Assembly: GCF_023703775.1 (NCBI RefSeq)
Contig: NZ_CP098514.1
Span: 992,001 to 1,056,000, forward strand
Length of the DNA stretch: 64,000 nt
Origin: Haloplanus sp. GDY1
GTDB taxonomy: Archaea; Halobacteriota; Halobacteria; Halobacteriales; Haloferacaceae
Direction of reading: 5' to 3'
Shown: piece after piece, positions 52,364-60,914 of the stretch
Numbering within the stretch: position 1 is the first letter of the stretch
Layout of the letters: every line of letters begins with the position of its first letter
Notes under the pieces: generated by a model
Databases searched by the model: none
What the model was told of the DNA's origin: nothing
Seen by the model: only the letters and a program-made list of their open reading frames with translations
Position numbers and translations under genes: made by a program

Positions 52364-52378
52364 TTCTCAGCGCTGATA
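52364..52378. promoter_or_regulatory. Palindromic TTMTC-N5-TGATA box before the DUF7521-like gene
   Basis: TTCTCAGCGCTGATA, the same 15 bases as at 50501. It is 13 bases upstream of the TATA-like tttataa (52344-52350) on the reverse strand. The divergent HTH gene has its own TATA (52432-52437) 54 bases away. Confidence 0.65.
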
Positions 52379-52466
52379 GCCCGGTTCGGAGCGAGAACGT
52401 CTTGCGTCCGCACGACGGAATGACAGTACGATTTATTGTCCAGGGGCATATCTAAACTGATAACGA

Positions 52467-52802
52467 ATGGACGGAACCGAGATGTTGCGGGTTCTCGGCA
52501 ACGAGTACAACCCCCAGATACTGAGTTTCGCACACGAGCCACGCTCCGCCCAGGAACTCAGCGACGAACTCGACGTACCCATCGCCACGTGCTACCGACG
52601 GATCGAGGAACTCACGGAGGCCGACCTCCTCGAACACCACGACCGGGTGCTCTCCGACGAGCGTCGGCGGGTCAACGTCTACCGGCGCAACATCGAGGAA
52701 GTCGTCGTGAGCTTCTCAGACGGGGACGTGATGGTCGACGTCGAGGAACGGCGGAAGGTCAAGAATCGCCTCGACGAGGCCTGGCGGACGCTCTCCGAGT
52801 GA
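52467..52802 (+). CDS. Winged-helix transcription regulator (ArsR-like)
   Basis: 111 residues. EMLRVLGNEYNPQILSFAHEPRSAQELSDELDVPIATCYRRIEELTEADLLEH is a typical haloarchaeal ArsR-type winged helix. The C-terminus (~res 60-110, VNVYRRNIEEVVVSFSDGDVMVDV) is a small beta-helical extension. It diverges from the membrane gene at 52034. Leaderless start is supported by TATA tttatt (52432-52437). As the only DNA-binding protein inside the arl cluster, it is the first candidate to bind the palindromic box; there is no direct proof. Confidence 0.78.
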   Translation: MDGTEMLRVLGNEYNPQILSFAHEPRSAQELSDELDVPIATCYRRIEELTEADLLEHHDRVLSDERRRVNVYRRNIEEVVVSFSDGDVMVDVEERRKVKNRLDEAWRTLSE

Positions 52803-53537
52803 TCACTCGCCCGGGAACGGGTCGTTCCGGCGACCCATCATCGAGAACCCCGCAGCGCGTTCGTGGACGGTGAGCCCCCCCTCGTCGATATCCATGGGGA
52901 AGATGTCCGTCTCGATGTCCTGTTTTCGCATCTTGGCGACCCAGATGTAGCGGTTGACGCCCGACTCCGTCGGCGTCTGGATCAGGTAGATGTTCCCGTC
53001 GGTCAGGAAGTTCTCGAGACCGATGTCCTGTTCCGGGAACACCGCGGACTGCTCGGCGATGAGCAGGGACGTCAGCCCGTTGGCCTTCAGGATGTCGGAG
53101 AACTTCAGGAGGTACGTCCGCTTCTCCGCCTCGTCCTCGAAGAACAGTTCGAACATCGTCAGCGAGTCGAGGACGAGCCGCTCGTACTCCGTCTCCTCGA
53201 ACGCCGCCAGCAACTGATCCAGCGTCGCGTTGAAGTCGTTGTGCCGCAGCAGCTCCTGTTTGTCGTAGATGAGGATCCGGTCGTCGTCGACGAGGTCCCG
53301 CCAGTCCTCGAAGCCGATGGATTCGGCCGCGTCCGCGATGTCGTCGGCGTTCTCCTCGAAGGAGAGATAGATCCCCTTCTCGTCGAACTGGGTCGCCCCG
53401 TTGTAGATGTACTGCAGGCCGAGGATGCTCTTGCCAGTGCCCGGATTCCCGCTGATCAGTACCGTCGCGTTGTCGACGATCCCGCCACCCAGTATCGAGT
53501 CCAGCCCTTCGATTCCCGTTCGCGTCTGGTCCGTCAT
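52803..53537 (-). CDS. KaiC/RAD55-like ATPase
   Basis: 244 residues, one RecA-like domain. Walker A GNPGTGKSILGLQYIYNG and Walker B RLVLDSLTMFELFF are present. EKGIYLSFEENADDIADAA and FLTDGNIYLIQT are KaiC-like. It begins (53537) leaderless from a TATA-like aaataaa (53564-53570). It lies head to head with the RAD55 gene at 53676. The family acts as ATP-dependent switches, here perhaps regulating ArlH or CheF; that link is inferred from location. Its end abuts the HTH gene. Confidence 0.85.
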   Translation of the reverse strand: MTDQTRTGIEGLDSILGGGIVDNATVLISGNPGTGKSILGLQYIYNGATQFDEKGIYLSFEENADDIADAAESIGFEDWRDLVDDDRILIYDKQELLRHNDFNATLDQLLAAFEETEYERLVLDSLTMFELFFEDEAEKRTYLLKFSDILKANGLTSLLIAEQSAVFPEQDIGLENFLTDGNIYLIQTPTESGVNRYIWVAKMRKQDIETDIFPMDIDEGGLTVHERAAGFSMMGRRNDPFPGE

Positions 53538-53618
53538 TGCGGTACAGTTACGCGGACTGACTGAAATAAATTCGCAACGGCGACGGACGTCGGGGGATCC
53601 CGGGTCTGCGACGCCGAT

Positions 53619-53633
53619 TTTCACTCCTGAGAA
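53619..53633. promoter_or_regulatory. TTMTC-N5-TGATA box between the two KaiC-like ATPase genes
   Basis: Read on the reverse strand as TTCTCAGGAGTGAAA, one base different from the cheW2 box at 55567. It lies 11 bases before tctattt (53644-53650), which gives a leaderless start for the ATPase at 53676. Confidence 0.55.
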
Positions 53634-53675
53634 CTCGGCGCAATCTATTTCACCCGGCCCGGTCACCTGCGGACG

Positions 53676-54380
53676 ATGAGGCTTTCCACCGGCGTGGACG
53701 GTTTCGACGAACTCGTCGACGGGGGACTCCTCCGGGATCGGTTGTACATCCTCAGCGGCCCGCCGGGAAGCGGGAAGACGACGTTCTCCTCGCAGTTCGT
53801 CACCGAGGGGGCACGTGCCGGGGAGAAGTGCCTCTTTCTGAGCATGCACGAGACGGAGGAGGAGCTGGTCCACGACATGGGCGGCTACGAGTTCGGCTTC
53901 GAGAAAGCGGCTCGCTCGGGGAAGCTCCAGTTTCGGAACGTCTTCGACTCCAACGCCAAGCGACTCCTGAAGGGGCCGGGCGGCAACGACTTCTCATCGG
54001 GCGTGAAGAACATGACGAACCGCCTCGTCGGGTTCATCAACTCCCGCGAGATCGACCGACTGGTCATCGACTCGACGATGATTCTGCAGTACTTCTACCC
54101 CGACAACCACGAGGCGTTCGTCCAGTTTCTCACCTCGCTGAAGCGGGTCGACGCCACGACGCTGCTCATCTCCGAGATGACCGACCCCACCTCCTACGCC
54201 GACGAACACTACCTCGCACACGGCGTGATCTTCATGCACAACTACCTGGAGGGCGGCGGGATGCACCGCGGGGTCCAGATCGTCAAGATGCGAGGGACGG
54301 AGGTCGACAGCAACATCCACGCCATCGAGTTCGACGACGACGGCCTCCACGTCCGTCCCGGGCGGAAGGTCGAAGCCTGA
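53676..54380 (+). CDS. RAD55-family ATPase
   Basis: 234 residues. Walker A SGPPGSGKTTFSSQFV, KCLFLSMHETEEELVHDM and Walker B RLVIDSTMILQY are KaiC/RAD55-like. VKNMTNRLVGFINSRE is a helical insertion; EGGGMHRGVQIVKMRGTEVDS is the typical C-terminal box. The ATG is leaderless from tctattt (53644-53650). It is followed after one base by a small gene at 54382, so they form an operon. Likely a signalling ATPase of the motility regulon. The pair with 52803 is diverged in sequence. Confidence 0.85.
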   Translation: MRLSTGVDGFDELVDGGLLRDRLYILSGPPGSGKTTFSSQFVTEGARAGEKCLFLSMHETEEELVHDMGGYEFGFEKAARSGKLQFRNVFDSNAKRLLKGPGGNDFSSGVKNMTNRLVGFINSREIDRLVIDSTMILQYFYPDNHEAFVQFLTSLKRVDATTLLISEMTDPTSYADEHYLAHGVIFMHNYLEGGGMHRGVQIVKMRGTEVDSNIHAIEFDDDGLHVRPGRKVEA

Positions 54381-54381
54381 C

Positions 54382-54777
54382 ATGTACGACTCCGAGTTCG
54401 ACACCGAGTGGGACGACCTCGACAAGGCGGACGCACTCGAGCGCGCGTTCGCCCTCGGCGTGGCCCGGAGCCTCGGCGAACCGAACCGGGAGGAGTACGA
54501 GCGGGTGCGCGAGGCCGGCGAGACCACCTACGAGCGGAGCCTGATCGAACTGTCCTACGAGGAGGGTCGCCGCAAGGCCTCCGGACGGGCGACGGAGGAG
54601 CCGTCGGCGGTGTGGGAGGACCTCGTCGTCGAGGCCGACGCCGCGTCCGGGACCCGCGACGGGCGACGCGGGTCGAGCGAGGGGCCGCCGGGCATGTTCT
54701 CGCGGCCGGAGCCGACGGCGGTTCCCGAGGACGGGCTGGATCGGATTCGGCTGCCCGCCTTCCTCCGGCGGCGCTGA
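54382..54777 (+). CDS. Small acidic protein co-transcribed with the RAD55-like ATPase
   Basis: 131 residues. DALERAFALGVARSLGEPNREEYERVREAGETTYERSLIELSYEEGRRKA is a helical core; the tail from ~75 is charged and likely disordered, ending FLRRR. It starts one base after the upstream stop. There is no known domain. Composition fits a soluble partner of the ATPase, conserved by position. It converges with cheW2 (7 bases apart). Confidence 0.65.
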   Translation: MYDSEFDTEWDDLDKADALERAFALGVARSLGEPNREEYERVREAGETTYERSLIELSYEEGRRKASGRATEEPSAVWEDLVVEADAASGTRDGRRGSSEGPPGMFSRPEPTAVPEDGLDRIRLPAFLRRR

Positions 54778-54783
54778 GGCGGC

Positions 54784-55434
54784 TCAGCCGTCCGCCCGCA
54801 TGAGTTCGCCCGGCTCCGTCCAGATGACGAACTCGCCGTCCTCGTCGCGTTTGACGACGCCGTTGATCCACGGTTCGTCGACCGGGGACTCCTTGACCTC
54901 CGCCAGTGAGACGGTCGAGACGCGCCGCACGCCGTCGACGGCCCAGCCGACGCTCCACTCGTCGTCCATCCGCTCGGAGTCGAAGACGACGATCAGGTCG
55001 CCGTCGTCGTCGTCCTCGGCCGCCAGCGTCTCCTTGGGGTCGATGACCGTCGTGATGTCGCCACGCAGGTCGATCACCCCCTCGACGAAGGGGGGTGCGT
55101 TCGGGATCCGCGTCACAGTCCCCCGCTCCACGATCTGTTCGATGAAGGAGATGTCCAGACAGTAGCGCTCGTCGCCGAGGACGAACTCCAGGACCGAGAC
55201 GGTCTCCTCGTCGTCCGTCCCCGACCCGTCCTCGGTCCCGTCGTCCGCGTCGCCGTCGATCGCCGGGACCCCCGGATCGTCGGTCGGCGCGTCCCCCGCG
55301 TCCCCCGCGTCCCCCGCGTCGTCGACGTCGGGGGCGTCGAGTTCGCTCAGCGCGGCCTCGATCTGGTCGTCGAGGGCCGCCTCGTCGGCGTCGTCGGCCG
55401 TCTCCGGTTCCGACGTCCCCTCCCCGTCGCTCAT
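54784..55434 (-). CDS. cheW2: CheW-type coupling protein with acidic N-terminal extension
   Basis: 216 residues. The first ~75 are acidic and low-complexity, including an Asp-Ala-Gly tandem (gcgtccccc repeats, 55288-55318). The rest is a CheW domain: VSVLEFVLGDERYCLDISFIEQIVERG, VEGVIDLRGDITTVIDPKE. Unlike CheW1 it has an acidic head, perhaps to bind a second set of transducers. The ATG at 55434 forms ATGA with the stop of a 27-codon leader ORF. A box at 55567 lies upstream. Confidence 0.9.
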   Translation of the reverse strand: MSDGEGTSEPETADDADEAALDDQIEAALSELDAPDVDDAGDAGDAGDAPTDDPGVPAIDGDADDGTEDGSGTDDEETVSVLEFVLGDERYCLDISFIEQIVERGTVTRIPNAPPFVEGVIDLRGDITTVIDPKETLAAEDDDDGDLIVVFDSERMDDEWSVGWAVDGVRRVSTVSLAEVKESPVDEPWINGVVKRDEDGEFVIWTEPGELMRADG

Positions 55435-55514
55435 GGCCGCGCCTCCGTGCGTCCGGACGCCTCGCCCGGGCGTGTCGGCCACGCCGTCCGGGCCGTGATC
55501 GGTTCTGCCGTCAT
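55431..55514 (-). CDS. Near-leaderless 27-codon upstream ORF coupled to cheW2
   Basis: Begins MTAEPITARTAWPTRPGEAS and ends GRTEARP-TGA; the stop shares ATGA with the cheW2 start. The TATA-like taataaa (55547-55553) predicts a 9-base leader. Fourth example of this layout; it differs in length and sequence from the others. Confidence 0.5.
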   Translation of the reverse strand: MTAEPITARTAWPTRPGEASGRTEARP

Positions 55515-55566
55515 GTGATCGACGTCCCGACGTTTACCTCACCCCCTAATAAATTCGGGCGTCGGG

Positions 55567-55581
55567 TTCTCAGGAGTGATA
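55567..55581 (-). promoter_or_regulatory. Palindromic TTMTC-N5-TGATA box upstream of cheW2
   Basis: TTCTCAGGAGTGATA, exact match, 13 bases upstream of the TATA-like taataaa (55547-55553). One base different from the box at 53619. Confidence 0.65.
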
Positions 55582-55609
55582 CTCCTCGTCGACGGACGGC
55601 GATTCCACC

Positions 55610-58141
55610 TCAGTCGGTCGCCGACCCCTCGACGTCGCGGCCGAGCGAGCGGTCCCGGCCCGCTCCCGACGCGACGTACCGGTCCCAGAGGACGAGCGTC
55701 GTCGGCAGGACGAGGATCGACGAGAGGTACGAGTAGAGCACGCTCAACGCGATCAGGAGGCCGAACTGGCCGAGGATGGGCGAGATGGCGAGCCAGAGCA
55801 CGCCGAGCCCCGAGACGGTCGTCAGCATGCTCCCGGTGAGGGCACCGCCGGTCCCCCGCACGGTGGCGAGGAGGGCGTCGTCGACGTTCGTCGCGACGTC
55901 GTACTCCTCGACGAAGCGATGGAGGAGGTGCGCCGAGTAGTCGATGCCGAGGCCGATGGCGATGGAGAGGCTCGTCCCCGTGAGGACGTTGAACGGGATG
56001 TCGAGATAGCGCATCGTCGAGGCCAGCGCCGCCACGGTCACGGCGATGGGGAGGACGTTCGCCAGCCCCAGCGACGGCCGACCCTCCAGGGCCGCGTACA
56101 CCAGCACGAGGAACCCGGCCGCAGCGACGAGCGCGATGACCAGGCTCCGGAACGCGGACTGACCGATCACGTCCGACACCGCCTTCAGGACGATGACGCC
56201 ACCGGTGGCCGTCGCCTCGAAGCGCATCCGGTCGGCCACCTGTCTGGTGTCCTCGGTGACCGCCTCCTGCGTCGCGTCCGCCTCGACGGAGTAGACGATC
56301 CGCGCGCTCGTGTAGTCGTCGGTGAGATAGTTCAGCGCGCGGTCACGCGCCGGCGAGTCGAGCAGGGCGGCGTAGACGGTCCGCAGGTCGTCGTCCGGGA
56401 TGCCGTTGTCGTTCCGGTCGTTGCGCTCGACGAGCGCCGCGAACTCGGGGTTTCTGTCGGCGTACTCGCGGATGACGGTCACGATGCTCGTCTCGCGTGC
56501 GTGACCGTCGTCCGTGACGAAGCTGTCGGGCGGGTCGTCGCCCGCCCGCCAGAGCGCTTCGAGGGCGTAATCCCGGTACAGCGACCCCTCGACGTAGACG
56601 GTCGTGGTGTCCTCCTCCCCGGTCTGGAAGTTGCGTTCGAGGAAGTTCGTCGTCTCGGTGACGGTGTAGTCGCCGGGGCGGAACGGTTCGGGCACGTAGT
56701 CGAGATACGCCGGCGGCTCCTCGGGCGGCAGGAAGTCGTCCTGCGTGAACCGGCTGTCGACGCCGGCGCCGTACTGCCCCATGACGGCGGTGGAGACGAG
56801 GACGACGACGAGGAAGACCCGCGGGGTCGTCCGGGCGATCCGAACGCCGACGGGCAGCACCCGACCGAGCAGGGAGCGCTCGGAGCCGAGCGCCGCCGAC
56901 CCGAACTCCGGGACGCCGAGGCGCTCCCGCCAGCGGTCGGCCAACACCTTCGTCGCCGGGAGGAAGACGCCGAACACGAAGAAGGTGAAGACGATGCCGA
57001 CGGCGGCGACGATTCCGAGTTCGCGGATCGAACTCAGCCCGCTGCTGAGGTTGGCCGCGAACCCGAGGACGGTCGTTCCGGTGACGATGAAGAAGGCGAC
57101 GACCAGCTGGTCCGTGGCGACCCGCATCGCCTCCCGGACGCTCGTGTCGCCGACGTGTTCCTCGCGGTAGCGGTTGATGGCGTGGATGCCGAAGTCGATG
57201 CCCACCGCGAGCAACAGCGGGGGGATGGCGACGAGCAACTGGGAGAAGGCGATGCCCGCCAGCCCCATGAAGCCGAACGTCCAGAGCATCGTCATCCCGA
57301 GGGCGACGAGGCCGAGCAGCAGGTCGACCGGGTCCCGGTACGCGACGATCAGGAAGAGCAGGATGAGTGCGAGCGCCGCCGGGATGACGAGTCCGAGCGA
57401 GTCGTTGATGACGTTACCGAGTTCCTCGCTCGTGATGCCGCTCCCGAAGACGGTGATGTCGCCGCCGACGGAGGAGACGACGTATTCGGCCTGGAGTTGG
57501 ATGGCGGTGAGCGGGTTCGATCCGCTCGTCCCCGGCCCGTCGCTCGCGCCGCCGGGGAGGCGGTGAGTGACGGTGCCGATGGTCGCGGACGCCGACGCCG
57601 AGCGGGCGTTGTAGTCGTCGCCGAGGAGGGTCCGGAGGCCGGGGTCGTCCGCGACGGTGGCCCGCACCGCCCGGTCGATCTCGCCGGGCGTCGACCGCTC
57701 CACCGCCCGGATCTCGTCCTCGATGGAGTCCGCGGACGGGTCGAGCGTCCGCGCGACCGACCGGGCGACGCTCGTCGTCCCCTCGACCTGGAGGTCGGGG
57801 TGGTCGGCGAGGCGCTGCTGGGCCTCCAGCATCCGTAGCAGTTCGGGCTTCGAGAGGACGTTCGTCCCCGACTGGATCAGCTGCGTCGTTCCGGTGTCGG
57901 CCCCGAAGGTGATCCGCTCGAAGTTGTCGGTGACCTCCTGGAGCGCCTCCTCGGCGGGCACGTCCTCTGTGAACTGGTCGGTCCCGGAGTCGGTGCCGCC
58001 GCCGCCGAGGCCGACGACGAACAGGCCCGAGATCAGGAGAAAGAGGAGGACGACCCGGCCGGGGCGGTCGACGATCCACGCGTCGAGGGCGTCGACGAAC
58101 CGCTGAGCGTCGATCCGAACGTCGTCGATGCTCGGGGGCAC
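55610..58141 (-). CDS. MMPL/RND-family transporter
   Basis: 843 residues, two copies of the MMPL unit. Membrane helices near residue ~27, then ~240-400 and ~625-840 in sets of five; large extracytoplasmic loops between. GIDFGIHAINRYREE and GIGLGIDYSAHLLHRFVEE are the paired conserved G-x3-D motifs of the family. It probably exports lipids or drugs by proton drive. The GTG at 58141 is 6 bases after the COG1361-type gene, same operon. TetR at 59966 is the likely controller. Confidence 0.88.
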   Translation of the reverse strand: MPPSIDDVRIDAQRFVDALDAWIVDRPGRVVLLFLLISGLFVVGLGGGGTDSGTDQFTEDVPAEEALQEVTDNFERITFGADTGTTQLIQSGTNVLSKPELLRMLEAQQRLADHPDLQVEGTTSVARSVARTLDPSADSIEDEIRAVERSTPGEIDRAVRATVADDPGLRTLLGDDYNARSASASATIGTVTHRLPGGASDGPGTSGSNPLTAIQLQAEYVVSSVGGDITVFGSGITSEELGNVINDSLGLVIPAALALILLFLIVAYRDPVDLLLGLVALGMTMLWTFGFMGLAGIAFSQLLVAIPPLLLAVGIDFGIHAINRYREEHVGDTSVREAMRVATDQLVVAFFIVTGTTVLGFAANLSSGLSSIRELGIVAAVGIVFTFFVFGVFLPATKVLADRWRERLGVPEFGSAALGSERSLLGRVLPVGVRIARTTPRVFLVVVLVSTAVMGQYGAGVDSRFTQDDFLPPEEPPAYLDYVPEPFRPGDYTVTETTNFLERNFQTGEEDTTTVYVEGSLYRDYALEALWRAGDDPPDSFVTDDGHARETSIVTVIREYADRNPEFAALVERNDRNDNGIPDDDLRTVYAALLDSPARDRALNYLTDDYTSARIVYSVEADATQEAVTEDTRQVADRMRFEATATGGVIVLKAVSDVIGQSAFRSLVIALVAAAGFLVLVYAALEGRPSLGLANVLPIAVTVAALASTMRYLDIPFNVLTGTSLSIAIGLGIDYSAHLLHRFVEEYDVATNVDDALLATVRGTGGALTGSMLTTVSGLGVLWLAISPILGQFGLLIALSVLYSYLSSILVLPTTLVLWDRYVASGAGRDRSLGRDVEGSATD

Positions 58142-58147
58142 CGTCCG

Positions 58148-59782
58148 TCAGTCGCTCCCGTCCTCGCCCCGTCGGTATCGAACCAGCAGCCCCAGGCCGA
58201 CGACGGCGACGGCGCCGACGGTGATCGGCAGGAAGGGAAGGCCTCCGCTCTGCCGGCGCTCGACCGTCACCGGCATCCGGTAGGAGCCGGATACCTGCGT
58301 GTCGCCGTCCGGGAGTTCGTACTGGAAGTCGAGCGAGACGGGGTATCGCTTCTCGAGGGCGTTCGCGCTCGTGCTCAGGCCGACGGTGATGGTGGCCGTC
58401 TCGCCGGGGTCGAGCGCCGGGACGATGGCCTCGTCGTCGCCGCTGGCGAGCGGCGACTGGACGAACGCCTTGGCCTCGATGTCGCGCAGGGGTTCGTCGC
58501 CACGGTTGGTCACCCGGATGTCGAGCGTCGTCGTTTCCCCCGCGACGACGGTGCGGTTGACCGCCTCGACGTCGAACCGGTCGCGCGGCGGGGCGACGAC
58601 CACCCGGTGTTCGAGCGCGTCGCTCCGGCGGACGTCGCCGCGGTCGTTGCGGTACCGGACGGAGACGTTGAACTGCTGGGTGGTGGCGCTCGCGCCGTCG
58701 CTGATCGCGACGTCGAACTCGAATTCCCCGGACTCGTCGGGGGCGAGCGTTTCGAGGGCGTACTCGTGTGACTCGACGTTGACGTTCGGGTTGGTCGACC
58801 GGAACTCGACTACCGGCCCTCGGGCCGTGTCGGGGCCGCGGTTGACGACGGTGCCGGAGAAGGTCCCCTCCTCGCCGACCCGGAGGGTGGCGTCCGCGTC
58901 GCGGAGCGCGAAGGCCTGTTCGCGTTCGGGGTGGAGGCCGACCGCCATCGGGTTCGAGGTGCGGGCGATGCCGTCCGTGTCCTCGTACTCGACGGACGCG
59001 GTCAGGCTGTAGTTCCGGAGCGCCGCGTCGTCGGCGAAGGAGACGGTGTACTCGACCGTCTCGTTCGTGCCGGGCTCCCAGGCGCCGACGTATCCAGTGG
59101 AGGACTCGGAGCCGCTACCGAAGGTGAGTTCGTCCGTCGGCGACGTCAGGACGACGCTCGCGTCGCCGGCCGGTCGCGTCCCGTCGTTGCGGAGTTCGAC
59201 CGAGAGCGTGCCGGTGTCACCGATCTGTGCCGTCGCCTCGGTGTCCACCACCTCGAACTGCGGCTGATCGCGGACCCGGAGGGTGACGTACGTCGTCGTC
59301 TCGCGGGTGAGGTCGTTGTACTGGGGGGAGCCGACGGCGCTGTACTCGACGCTCACCGTGTAGGCGTAGGAGACGGTGACGGGGACTCGATACCGACCCG
59401 GCTCGACGTCCTCGGGGACGGTAATGGAGACGGGGTCGGCCGTCGTGGTGCCGCGGGGGACGTCGCCGACGGCGACGCGTCCGGTGTTGATCTCGAAGGG
59501 CGTCTCCCCGTCTTCGACGTCGATGGACACGCCGCGGGCGGTGGTGACGCGGTCCTCGTACTGGGCCGGGCCGCCGCGGCTCAATCGGCCGTCGTTCGAG
59601 AGGACGAGGTCGAGTTCGGTTCGCGTGCCCGGTTCGACTTCGGTCGTCGAGGTGAACACGTCGATGTCCGGCCGTCCGATGACGGTGCCGGAGGAGGACT
59701 GCCCGGCGGCGACGCCGGTGGCGGCGACGGCCCCGACGACGACGAGGGCGGCGAGGAGGAGGTTCCGGTGTGTGGCTTGCAT
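58148..59782 (-). CDS. Exported COG1361-type protein, partner of the MMPL exporter
   Basis: 544 residues. Sec signal (NLLLAALVVVGAVAATGVAAG), several immunoglobulin-like domains of ~100 residues (RPDIDVFTSTTEVEPGTRTELDLVLSND, FEVVDTEATAQIGDTGTLSVELRNDG, RFDVEAVNRTVVAGETTTLDIRVTNRG) and one C-terminal membrane helix (LPFLPITVGAVAVVGLGLLV) with a basic tail. This COG1361 architecture is usually paired with RND proteins in archaea. It is the first gene of the operon and lies divergent to tetR. Confidence 0.85.
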   Translation of the reverse strand: MQATHRNLLLAALVVVGAVAATGVAAGQSSSGTVIGRPDIDVFTSTTEVEPGTRTELDLVLSNDGRLSRGGPAQYEDRVTTARGVSIDVEDGETPFEINTGRVAVGDVPRGTTTADPVSITVPEDVEPGRYRVPVTVSYAYTVSVEYSAVGSPQYNDLTRETTTYVTLRVRDQPQFEVVDTEATAQIGDTGTLSVELRNDGTRPAGDASVVLTSPTDELTFGSGSESSTGYVGAWEPGTNETVEYTVSFADDAALRNYSLTASVEYEDTDGIARTSNPMAVGLHPEREQAFALRDADATLRVGEEGTFSGTVVNRGPDTARGPVVEFRSTNPNVNVESHEYALETLAPDESGEFEFDVAISDGASATTQQFNVSVRYRNDRGDVRRSDALEHRVVVAPPRDRFDVEAVNRTVVAGETTTLDIRVTNRGDEPLRDIEAKAFVQSPLASGDDEAIVPALDPGETATITVGLSTSANALEKRYPVSLDFQYELPDGDTQVSGSYRMPVTVERRQSGGLPFLPITVGAVAVVGLGLLVRYRRGEDGSD

Positions 59783-59945
59783 GAGTGGTGTTGTACCGTC
59801 GGTAGCGTTTCGCCGTCCCGAGAGCTACGGCAGAGTGGCCGAGGCGAGTCACGCAGGTGTGGGGACCGAGGACGGTCGCTCCGTCGGCGCGTCTTCCCGG
59901 AACTGCGTCTACGGGGGACGTAGAGGGAACGAGCTATATATCTTG

Positions 59946-59959
59946 TGAACGAACGTTCA
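59946..59959. promoter_or_regulatory. TetR operator: TGAACG-AA-CGTTCA
   Basis: A perfect 6-bp inverted repeat between the TATA (atatat, 59934-59939) and the predicted start of transcription, 7 bases before the tetR GTG. TGAAC-N4-GTTCA is typical of TetR/AcrR operators. A protein bound here would block its own promoter. Confidence 0.7.
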
Positions 59960-59965
59960 GTCACC

Positions 59966-60571
59966 GTGGCGTTCGAACCCCCATTCGACGCCGCCCCGGC
60001 GGACACGCGGGCGGCCATCATGCGCGCGACCTACGAGGCGCTGATCGAACACGGGTACGAGAACCTGACGATCCAGCGGATCGGCGACGAGTTCCCCAAG
60101 AGCAAGTCGCTCATCTACCAACATTACGACGGCAAGGACGAGGTGCTGGTGGCGCTGCTGGAGTTCCTGCTCGATCACCTCAAATCACAGATGCCCCAGC
60201 CGACGACCGAGGACGCCGACGACTGCCTGCGGACCGTCCTCGATTTCGTGCTGGCCCCCGACCGCGACGCCGAGCGCGCCGAACTCACCGACGTGATGGT
60301 CGAACTCCGGGGGCAGTCCCCTCACAACCGCGTGTTCCGGGAGTACTTCTCGGCCAACGACCGCACGTTCCGACGGGACCTCGCGGCCATCGTCGACCGC
60401 GGCATCGACGAGGGCGTCTACCGGCCGGTCGACCCCGACGTGGTCGCCGAGTTCGTCCTCACGGTCATGAGCGGCGCGACGGTCCGGCGGGCGACGACCG
60501 ACGAAGCGGTCGACGTCGCCGACGTCCGGCGGGAACTGGACGCGTACCTCGAGGCGCGCGTGCTGCGGTGA
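59966..60571 (+). CDS. TetR/AcrR-family repressor
   Basis: 201 residues starting at GTG 59966. A GTG at 59945 would extend it by seven residues, but lies upstream of the predicted transcription start and overlaps the operator. N-terminal HTH: ADTRAAIMRATYEALIEHGYENLTIQRIGDEFPKSKSLIYQHYDGKDEVLVALL. The rest is the helical ligand domain (res ~65-200). It diverges from the exporter operon and likely represses both. A ligand, such as a hydrophobic drug or lipid, is unknown. Confidence 0.87.
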   Translation: MAFEPPFDAAPADTRAAIMRATYEALIEHGYENLTIQRIGDEFPKSKSLIYQHYDGKDEVLVALLEFLLDHLKSQMPQPTTEDADDCLRTVLDFVLAPDRDAERAELTDVMVELRGQSPHNRVFREYFSANDRTFRRDLAAIVDRGIDEGVYRPVDPDVVAEFVLTVMSGATVRRATTDEAVDVADVRRELDAYLEARVLR

Positions 60572-60584
60572 GGAGAGTCGGAGA

Positions 60585-60872
60585 CTACTCGACGACGACC
60601 TGGCCGGCGCCGTCGACGTGGACGGTGTGGTCCTCGTACTCGAACGTGAGGCTTCGCTCCGACAGTTCGGCGGGAGTGCCCCTGAAGAAGGCCTCCAGCG
60701 CGTCCGGATCGACGTAATCCGCGAGCGGATCGAGGTCGACCGGGTCACAGTTTTCGACGTCACCGAGGGCGGCCTGCACGGTGAAACTCACCGGCTCGCG
60801 TCGATCCCAGTCGATCTCCGCGCGGTGAGGGGTCGACCCCATCCGTACACTTTCGTCGCTCGTCGCGGACAT
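60585..60872 (-). CDS. HalOD1-type output-domain protein
   Basis: 95 residues. EIDWDRREPVSFTVQAALGDVENCDPVDLDPLADYVDPDALEAFF is the HalOD1 domain, usually the output half of haloarchaeal response regulators; here it is free-standing. The C-terminal LTFEYEDHTVHVDGAGQVVV is a beta pair. TATA acataa (60895-60900) puts a leaderless start at 60872. The box at 60915 puts it in the same group as the che and arl genes. It converges with tetR. Confidence 0.8.
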   Translation of the reverse strand: MSATSDESVRMGSTPHRAEIDWDRREPVSFTVQAALGDVENCDPVDLDPLADYVDPDALEAFFRGTPAELSERSLTFEYEDHTVHVDGAGQVVVE

Positions 60873-60914
60873 ACCACCATCTTCGCATCACGCTACATAA
60901 CTCTACTGGCGGAA

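Noticed and set aside
55288-55318. gcgtccccc tandem repeat as a regulatory repeat
   Set aside because: It falls inside cheW2 in phase and encodes Asp-Ala-Gly repeats in the acidic head.
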